Shown piece by piece: positions 60,641 through 64,000 of a stretch of DNA of 64,000 bases. The position numbers and the translations under genes were made by a program. The notes below the pieces were generated by a model. That model saw only the letters and a program-made list of their open reading frames with translations. It had not been told where the DNA came from and did no database searches. The first letter of the stretch is position 1, and every line of letters starts with the position of its first letter. The DNA lies in contig NZ_SZQJ01000010.1 in the NCBI RefSeq assembly GCF_013369335.1, positions 1-64,000 on the forward strand, given 5' to 3'. This stretch comes from Vibrio sp. JPW-9-11-11 (GTDB lineage: Bacteria; Pseudomonadota; Gammaproteobacteria; Enterobacterales; Vibrionaceae).

Positions 60641-61579
60641 ATGAGTCAAACAATGGCTGCTCCTTCTCGTTGGGAGCGTTTCAAACAATCGGATTTTCTG
60701 TATTACTTTAAGCGCGATAAAGTTGCGATGGCGAGTTTTACGGTCTTCATGCTGTTTTTGGTGATGGCGCTGTCTGCACCAATCATTGCCCCTACCGACC
60801 CTTATGATCTCTCTTCAATAGATATCCTCGATTCTGAGTTACCTCCGTCATGGATGGAAGACGGCGATGAACGTTTCTTATTGGGTACCGATGAGCAGGG
60901 TCGTGATATTTTTTCGACCATTCTTTATGGTTCACGTTTATCGCTTGCGATTGGCTTTTTAGCGGTCGGCTTGCAGTTAATACTAGGGATCGTGATTGGC
61001 CTATCAGCAGGTTACTTCGGTGGTCGTATCGATAGCTTCTTGATGCGCTTTGCTGATGTGCAGTTATCATTCTCAACCATGATGGTGGCGATCATCGTCT
61101 CGGCGATCTTCAAGGCCAGCTTCGGCAGCGACTTCTACAGTCAGTACGCGGTGGTGATGCTGGTGGTGATCATCGGTGTGGCTGAGTGGCCGCAATACGC
61201 ACGTACCATTCGAGCGTCGGTACTAGCAGAGAAGAAGAAAGAGTATGTTGAAGCGGCGCGCGTGATGGGCTTTAAAGCGCCACGTATTATGTTCCGCCAC
61301 ATATTGCCAAACTGTTTATCTCCAATCTTGGTTATTTCGACAGTGCAGGTGGCAAACGCGATTATGTCGGAGGCGGCACTTTCTTTCCTTGGACTAGGTT
61401 TGCCTGTAGACCAACCTTCGTTGGGGGCGCTAATTAGTATTGGATTTAACTACATTTTCTCTGGTGCGTGGTGGATTACCGCCTTTCCTGGAGTGGTGCT
61501 GGTCACATTAGTTCTGGTGATCAACTTGCTGGGTGACTGGCTACGAGACGTATTTAACCCAAAAATCTACAAAGGGTGA
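60641..61579 (+). CDS. ABC importer permease 2 (DppC type)
   Basis: A 312-residue permease with six helices. The N-terminal RDKVAMASFTVFMLFLVMALSAPIIAP and LLGTDEQGRDIFSTILYGSRLSL are typical DppC/OppC features; the EAA loop is KKEYVEAARVMGFKAPRIMFRHILPNCLSPILV. Starts 2 nt after permease 1 with GGAG overlapping its 3' end, so translation is coupled. Ends the operon at a terminator. Confidence 0.93.
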   Translation: MSQTMAAPSRWERFKQSDFLYYFKRDKVAMASFTVFMLFLVMALSAPIIAPTDPYDLSSIDILDSELPPSWMEDGDERFLLGTDEQGRDIFSTILYGSRLSLAIGFLAVGLQLILGIVIGLSAGYFGGRIDSFLMRFADVQLSFSTMMVAIIVSAIFKASFGSDFYSQYAVVMLVVIIGVAEWPQYARTIRASVLAEKKKEYVEAARVMGFKAPRIMFRHILPNCLSPILVISTVQVANAIMSEAALSFLGLGLPVDQPSLGALISIGFNYIFSGAWWITAFPGVVLVTLVLVINLLGDWLRDVFNPKIYKG

Positions 61580-61618
61580 TCCAAGCCTAAGATTTCAATA
61601 TAAAAATCTCACTACACT

Positions 61619-61650
61619 AAGAGCCGTCATTCATTGCGGCTCTTTTTTTG
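61619..61650 (+). terminator. Terminator of the peptide ABC operon
   Basis: AAGAGCCG TCATTCATTG CGGCTCTT then T5-T6. Confidence 0.9.
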
Positions 61651-61707
61651 CATTCTCAATAACGACGTTCTATAACGTCAATAAGAGAGCGGTAGTAAAC
61701 AGCATCA

Positions 61708-62655
61708 GTGAACCAACACGGGTTTAGTTTGAACAGTATGGGTATCAATATGGCATCAATGCCGAACAAAACGTATTGGAAGCAATGGACACTCTTAGCG
61801 GCATTAGCTGTACCATTTTGGTCACCCGCAGTATTGGCGGAAGAATTTCTCTGTGATGCGACACAAGCATCAACCAACCAATTGCCTGTGCTTGATACAA
61901 ATTGTCCTGTTGGCAACGGATTGTGGGGTAAGTCCCCCCCTAAAGGGTCACAGTCGACCTTTTGGATCCAGTGTGGTGTCTTTGGGCAGCCTTTATCTTT
62001 GCCTAAGGCGAAGCTTCTGTATAAGCAAATTAGTACCGATGTTTGGGCCAAACCCGAAGGCAAAGCCTATCGTTGCCTAATCGGGCCTTACAATGATTTC
62101 GCTATCGCAAAGCAAGAGCTGGCCAAGATTCAGACCGAACCCGGTTATAAACAGGCGTTTATTCGTGAGGTCGTAAAAGGTGCCCCCGCGAAAGCACCCA
62201 AGCCTATGACCAAGCCAGTGACAACGCCTAAACCGGCCAAGCAAGCGACAACCGTGATCCCTGCGCCAGTCAAAGCTCAGCCAGTTGCCGCCCCGCCAAC
62301 CAAGGCGCAGAATCAAGGCGAAAAAGAAGTGACGATTCGTTTGAGTACTAAGGTCGCTGGAGTTGAATACAAGGTGCCCTATGCGATGTTTAGCGACGAT
62401 CAGTTCTACATGGAGCATGAGCTGCCTTGGAACCGGATGGACTATCAAGGTGCGTACAAGATGTGTCAGCGCCTGGGAATGCGCTTGGCAACGCCGCAAG
62501 AGTGGCAAGCGCTGCTTGACTCAGGCATGATGGCCAAGGCTAAATGGCCGATGCACCTTCCTTACTGGGGCGCGGAACGCACTGGGCTATTTACGAGCGG
62601 TAAAGTGAATCAGCTCAAAGGAACGTCGTTGCTTAACGTGATATGTGTCAATTGA
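61708..62655 (+). CDS. Secreted SPOR-domain protein with FGE/lectin-like C-terminal motif
   Basis: Up to 315 residues. A signal peptide (WKQWTLLAALAVPFWSPAVLA) leads to a SPOR-like domain (FWIQCGVFGQPLSLPKAKLLYKQIS, YRCLIGPYNDFAIAKQELAKIQ, about 85-155), which in other proteins binds denuded peptidoglycan. A Lys/Pro/Ala linker (about 155-200) follows, then about 100 residues ending in PWNRMDYQGAYKMCQRLGMRLATPQEWQALL, which looks like the formylglycine-enzyme/C-lectin segment (A..C..LG.RL.T..EW). Start is unsettled: GTG 61708, ATG 61738, 61750 or 61759, none with a good ribosome site. Probably a periplasmic cell-wall protein; function unproven. Confidence 0.8.
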   Translation: MNQHGFSLNSMGINMASMPNKTYWKQWTLLAALAVPFWSPAVLAEEFLCDATQASTNQLPVLDTNCPVGNGLWGKSPPKGSQSTFWIQCGVFGQPLSLPKAKLLYKQISTDVWAKPEGKAYRCLIGPYNDFAIAKQELAKIQTEPGYKQAFIREVVKGAPAKAPKPMTKPVTTPKPAKQATTVIPAPVKAQPVAAPPTKAQNQGEKEVTIRLSTKVAGVEYKVPYAMFSDDQFYMEHELPWNRMDYQGAYKMCQRLGMRLATPQEWQALLDSGMMAKAKWPMHLPYWGAERTGLFTSGKVNQLKGTSLLNVICVN

Positions 62656-62659
62656 TCGA

Positions 62660-62695
62660 AACCACAGTGGTGACACGACTACTGCGGTTTTTTTT
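62660..62695. terminator. Terminator after the SPOR protein gene
   Basis: AACCACAGT ... ACTGCGGTT then T8: stem with one mismatch. It overlaps the last codons of the convergent coiled-coil gene. Confidence 0.75.
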
Positions 62696-63437
62696 CGGCT
62701 TCGTTAAGCAGTTCTAGGTATTTTTTCTCAACAAACTCTTTTTCTTTATTGAGGTGGTGGAGTTGCTGCTGGGATGCTTCTAACTCTGCCGCCAGTGCTT
62801 CCGTATCGCCTTTTGCCGATAACTGGCTTTGGTACTGCTCGATTTTCTCGAGTAGCTGCTGTTTCTCCTGCTGGAATGCTTTGGCGAGATTGTCGACCCC
62901 TCCTGACTCACTGATCTGAATGTACTCTTGTTCGAGTTGTTCAAATTGCTTTTCGAGTTGCTGCTTTTCCATCTGTAGGCTTTCTACCGTGTCATTTTGC
63001 TGCATTAATTTGCCTTTAGCGCGCTTTAAGCCTTTCACGCTTATGTCTAAGTCTCCTTTAAGTTTTTTGATTAAGCGGTGTGATTTATTCAGCTTTTGAT
63101 TGAGCTCGTTGATAGACGCTTGCTCTTGTTCGCTGAGATCTTGTTTGGCGGCTTTAATTTGAGACACTTGAGATTCGAGCGCTTGCTGAATGATGATTAA
63201 GTCATTAAGTGTGTCGTTATTGTCAGCGGTATAGTTGAGGGCTTGGTCAACGGATTGCTGACAAAGGTCATAGGTTGCTCGGTCGAGCTCGCGATCGTTG
63301 ACCACTTGGCGTGCAAAGTGGCGAAACTCACGCAAAATGAGCAACAAAATAATGAACCACGCTAGTAGAACCAGTAGGCCAAAGTCAATCGCGAGTGCGA
63401 CGAGGTTGTCGGCGCTTAGCAGTGGCGATAAATCCAT
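62679..63437 (-). CDS. Membrane-anchored coiled-coil protein of unknown function
   Basis: A 252-residue protein: one N-terminal transmembrane helix (LVALAIDFGLLVLLAWFIILLLIL, about 13-36) and then an almost unbroken coiled coil (about 85-245, Gln/Glu/Leu/Lys heptads). I do not recognise a family. ATG 63437 has GAGG 6 nt upstream and gives MDLSPLLSADN. It is divergent from the response regulator with about 105 nt between, so the two may be functionally linked, for example in motility or signalling. Confidence 0.75.
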   Translation of the reverse strand: MDLSPLLSADNLVALAIDFGLLVLLAWFIILLLILREFRHFARQVVNDRELDRATYDLCQQSVDQALNYTADNNDTLNDLIIIQQALESQVSQIKAAKQDLSEQEQASINELNQKLNKSHRLIKKLKGDLDISVKGLKRAKGKLMQQNDTVESLQMEKQQLEKQFEQLEQEYIQISESGGVDNLAKAFQQEKQQLLEKIEQYQSQLSAKGDTEALAAELEASQQQLHHLNKEKEFVEKKYLELLNEAEKKPQ

Positions 63438-63542
63438 TCCATCCCTCAAAATTTGCAAGCAAGATCGAGGTTAAGTTTAGTTGAGTGGGAAAAATGTGCC
63501 TATAATTTAGACAGTTCTGCTTGGTTTAGGTAAAAGCGCACA

Positions 63543-64000
63543 GTGAAAATATTGATAGTTGATGACAGTAAAGCCACCTTAGAAATCGTCAGGCGGGGCT
63601 TAGAAAGCTTTGGTTATTGTCGTTTATCAATAAAAAAGGCCAGTGAGGCGCAGCAAGCGATGAAGCTTGCAGAGGAGTGGCAGCCGGATATTGTGTTGAC
63701 CGACTGGTATATGCCCAATATGTCAGGGCTGGCTTTGATACAAGAGTTGATGAAACTCAACCAAGCTATCAAGGTGGGTATGATCACCACCGTCGATGAC
63801 CAGCAACAAATCCAGCAAGCTAAAGCTGCAGGGGCCAGCTTTGTGCTGACCAAGCCATTTGAAGATAGTCAACTGCATCGCTTACTGCTGCCCTTGGTTC
63901 AAGGTGCCGAGGAGAGTAAAACGACGCTCGATTCAGTTAACGATGTGCAAAAAGAGTTGGCGTTGCCCAAGTTATCTCAGCTAGAGAAACTGTTGCAACG
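63543..64000 (+). CDS. Response regulator with N-terminal receiver domain (runs off the window)
   Basis: Starts at GTG 63543 and is still open at 64000 (at least 152 residues). The receiver domain is complete: KILIVDDSKATLEIVRRGL (acidic pair Asp-Asp about residues 7-8), phospho-acceptor Asp in IVLTDWYMPNMSGL (about 55), switch Thr in VGMITTVDD, and Lys in FVLTKPF (about 105). It then continues past 120 with LPKLSQLEKLL, so a second domain exists beyond the window. Ribosome site is weak. Output domain unknown. Confidence 0.88.
   Translation, partial: MKILIVDDSKATLEIVRRGLESFGYCRLSIKKASEAQQAMKLAEEWQPDIVLTDWYMPNMSGLALIQELMKLNQAIKVGMITTVDDQQQIQQAKAAGASFVLTKPFEDSQLHRLLLPLVQGAEESKTTLDSVNDVQKELALPKLSQLEKLLQ

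Overview
The window is chromosomal DNA of a Vibrio (gamma-proteobacterium), most likely the larger chromosome close to its replication origin. I infer this from the gene order (rrn end with tRNA-Asp and tRNA-Trp, thiCEFSGH, uspA/ftnA/uspB, rmuC-ubiEJB-tatABC, hemB, ryhB, polA, spf, engB, yihI, hemN, ilvY/ilvC, an RND pump, rep, tRNA cluster), from recognisable Vibrio-type RNAs and proteins, and from ParB-binding parS sites. Almost everything is core genome. I see no insertion sequence, prophage, CRISPR array or integron.

Layout. 1-900: 3' end of a 23S rRNA, 5S rRNA, tRNA-Asp and tRNA-Trp. 950-9,490: a multicopper oxidase, the fluoride channel crcB, then a TPP riboswitch and the thiamine operon thiCEFSGH. 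9,490-25,000: a parS site, an M24 aminopeptidase, a LysR regulator divergent from a Bcr-type exporter, asnC, a large GGDEF/EAL sensor, rsmJ, two EamA permeases, uspA, ftnA, uspB, a flavoprotein and an HDOD protein. 25,100-33,900: rmuC, the ubiquinone genes ubiE-ubiJ-ubiB, tatABC, tatD, hemB and an acetyltransferase. 33,890-40,000: three small RNAs (RyhB, Spot 42 and a CsrB-type RNA) interleaved with polA, engB and cytochrome c4. 40,060-46,600: a methyltransferase, yihI, a DUF2489 protein, hemN, ilvY/ilvC and ubiK. 46,700-54,300: an RND efflux operon with its TetR regulator, rep helicase and a cytochrome c5. 54,600-55,600: tRNA-Arg, then a duplicated tRNA-His/tRNA-Pro pair, then a tandem array in which every unit begins with the 3' tail of tRNA-Pro. 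56,100-61,600: a peptide ABC importer operon. The last 2.4 kb holds a SPOR-domain protein, a membrane coiled-coil protein and the start of a response regulator.

Themes. Several genes bear on respiration and cofactors: ubiE/J/B/K make quinone, hemB and hemN make heme, cytochromes c4 and c5 use it, tatABC exports folded proteins, and the multicopper oxidase carries a twin-arginine signal. Iron is another: RyhB under a clear Fur-type promoter, ferritin and heme synthesis.

The most interesting non-coding signals are: two perfect 16-bp parS sites plus two degenerate ones; the tRNA-Pro-tail tandem repeats, which resemble in design the tyrT/rtT repeats of E. coli; a TPP aptamer flanked by duplicated switching segments and followed by a start-codon hairpin; a hairpin covering the ribosome binding site of a Cys/Lys-rich protein; DnaA-box and GATC clustering before polA; and an unassigned terminator between spf and engB that implies another small transcript.
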